5,092 nucleotides of DNA, taken from Dehalococcoidia bacterium (lineage in GTDB: Bacteria; Chloroflexota; Dehalococcoidia; Lucifugimonadales; JAGWBF01). Each line of letters starts with the position of its first letter. Within the stretch, counting starts at the first letter, position 1. The position numbers and the translations under genes are program-made. Shown one piece after another: positions 4,675 through 5,092 of the stretch. The notes beneath the pieces were generated by a model that saw only the letters and a program-made list of their open reading frames with translations, did not search any database and was not told the DNA's origin. The stretch is from positions 1,782-6,873 of the forward strand of contig JAGWBG010000136.1 in the NCBI GenBank assembly GCA_021296015.1. Reading direction: 5' to 3'.

Positions 4675-4682
4675 GCTCTCAG
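4652..4682. repeat. 8-bp inverted repeat covering the LLM promoter, probable operator
   Basis: CTGAGAGC (4652-4659) and GCTCTCAG (4675-4682) are perfect inverted copies 15 bases apart, centre to centre 23 bp, about two helical turns. They begin right after the -35 and end just past the -10. A nested palindrome AGCCC-GTG-GGGCT occupies 4657-4669. The predicted transcription start is at the right edge, so this is more likely a DNA operator than an RNA hairpin. Confidence 0.55.
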
Positions 4683-4705
4683 ATAATCACGAGGGGGCAG
4701 CCGGT

Positions 4706-5092
4706 ATGAAAATAGGCATTTGCCTATCGAACAATTGGGGAGTGGAAGACGTACAGTCCATATTCGGGATAGCTACGAGGGCGGAAGGCCTTGGGTTTGA
4801 CTCGGTATGGGTAAGCGAGCACGTCTTCAACGTGAGCTACGTCTTTGACAGGATAGGAAGCAAGCCATATTACGACCCTATGACCATTCTCAGCTACGTG
4901 GCGGCTATAACCAAGAGGGTACGCCTGGGCACGTCCGTGCGGGTGCTTCCTTATCACAATCCCGTCAGGCTGGCCAAGACGGCAGCAACGCTGGACGTTA
5001 TGTCCGGCGGAAGCGTGACGCTGGGTGTGGGGGTGGGGGTGTTAGAGCAGGAGTTGGCCGCCATGAACCGCCCCTTTGCAGAAAGGGGGGCC
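4706..5092 (+). CDS. Luciferase-like (LLM class, probably F420-dependent) oxidoreductase, N-terminal part
   Basis: This is a TIM-barrel flavin/F420-dependent oxidoreductase of the bacterial luciferase superfamily. 129 codons are present, and the frame is still open at the right edge (relatives are usually about 280-300 residues). Family signatures are the MKIGICLSN first strand, RAEGLGFDSVWVSEHV (25-40), RVRLGTSVRVLPYHNPVRLAK (71-91), the TLDVMSGG segment (95-102) followed by LGVGVG (106-111), and the EQELAAMNRPFAERGA stretch (114-129). The family commonly has SGGR where this protein has SGGS (100-103). ATG 4706 follows GAGGGGG by 8 bases. FMN use cannot be excluded and the substrate cannot be told from this half. 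It is divergent from the hypothetical-dut-tenA block and has its own palindrome-covered promoter. Confidence 0.93.
   Translation, partial: MKIGICLSNNWGVEDVQSIFGIATRAEGLGFDSVWVSEHVFNVSYVFDRIGSKPYYDPMTILSYVAAITKRVRLGTSVRVLPYHNPVRLAKTAATLDVMSGGSVTLGVGVGVLEQELAAMNRPFAERGA

Noticed and set aside
4651..4682. TPP riboswitch suggested by CTGAGA near a thiamin gene block
   Set aside because: The rest of the THI-box (the CTGATCTGGGTAATACCAG-type core) is absent, it lies at the divergent LLM promoter, and CTGAGAGC is simply one arm of a perfect inverted repeat.
5018..5043. GTGGGGGTGGGGGTG run as G-quadruplex or microsatellite
   Set aside because: It encodes the conserved LGVGVGV glycine-rich strand of the LLM family, which explains it.

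Overview
The window looks like a piece of a moderately GC-rich bacterial chromosome (roughly 55-60% by eye). The gene mix suggests a Chloroflexota (Dehalococcoidia-like) or similar lineage: an archaeal-type dUTPase, a TenA thiaminase, an F420-type luciferase-like oxidoreductase, and a dinB gene that appears leaderless. That placement is an inference from gene content and style, because the window contains no rRNA or other phylogenetic marker.

Layout, left to right. Minus strand 1-1559 carries dinB (DNA polymerase IV, complete) followed by rarA/mgsA (replication-fork AAA+ ATPase, N-terminal 139 residues, cut by the left edge). Both deal with stalled or damaged replication forks. Positions 1560-1734 form a compact divergent regulatory region with a leaderless-type -10 for dinB, a good sigma70-type promoter for the next gene and an inverted repeat on its -35. 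Plus strand 1735-2550 encodes a complete six-helix voltage-gated K+ channel with a TVGYGD filter. Its base composition is more AT-rich than its neighbours, and it ends in a lone CPHCG knuckle. Positions 2551-2762 hold no convincing gene but contain good hairpins. They precede a 36-codon candidate membrane microprotein (2763-2873).

Minus strand 4461-2920 is a three-gene block: an unrecognised 102-residue protein, a dUTPase of the archaeal DCD/DUT type, and TenA. The gaps are 19 and 29 bases, so it is probably one operon. Its promoter is embedded in a 19-bp tandem repeat (4495-4532). The 244-bp divergent region 4462-4705 then carries a strong promoter overlaid by an 8-bp perfect inverted repeat. 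This drives a plus-strand luciferase-like (LLM) oxidoreductase that runs off the right edge.

The most interesting points are regulatory or small-scale: the tandem-repeat promoter, the palindrome-covered LLM promoter, the leaderless dinB, the structured RNA-like stretch with a micro-membrane protein after the channel, and the pairing of an unknown protein with nucleotide-pool cleaning and thiamin salvage. I found no CRISPR array, tRNA, rRNA, transposase or recognisable riboswitch class.
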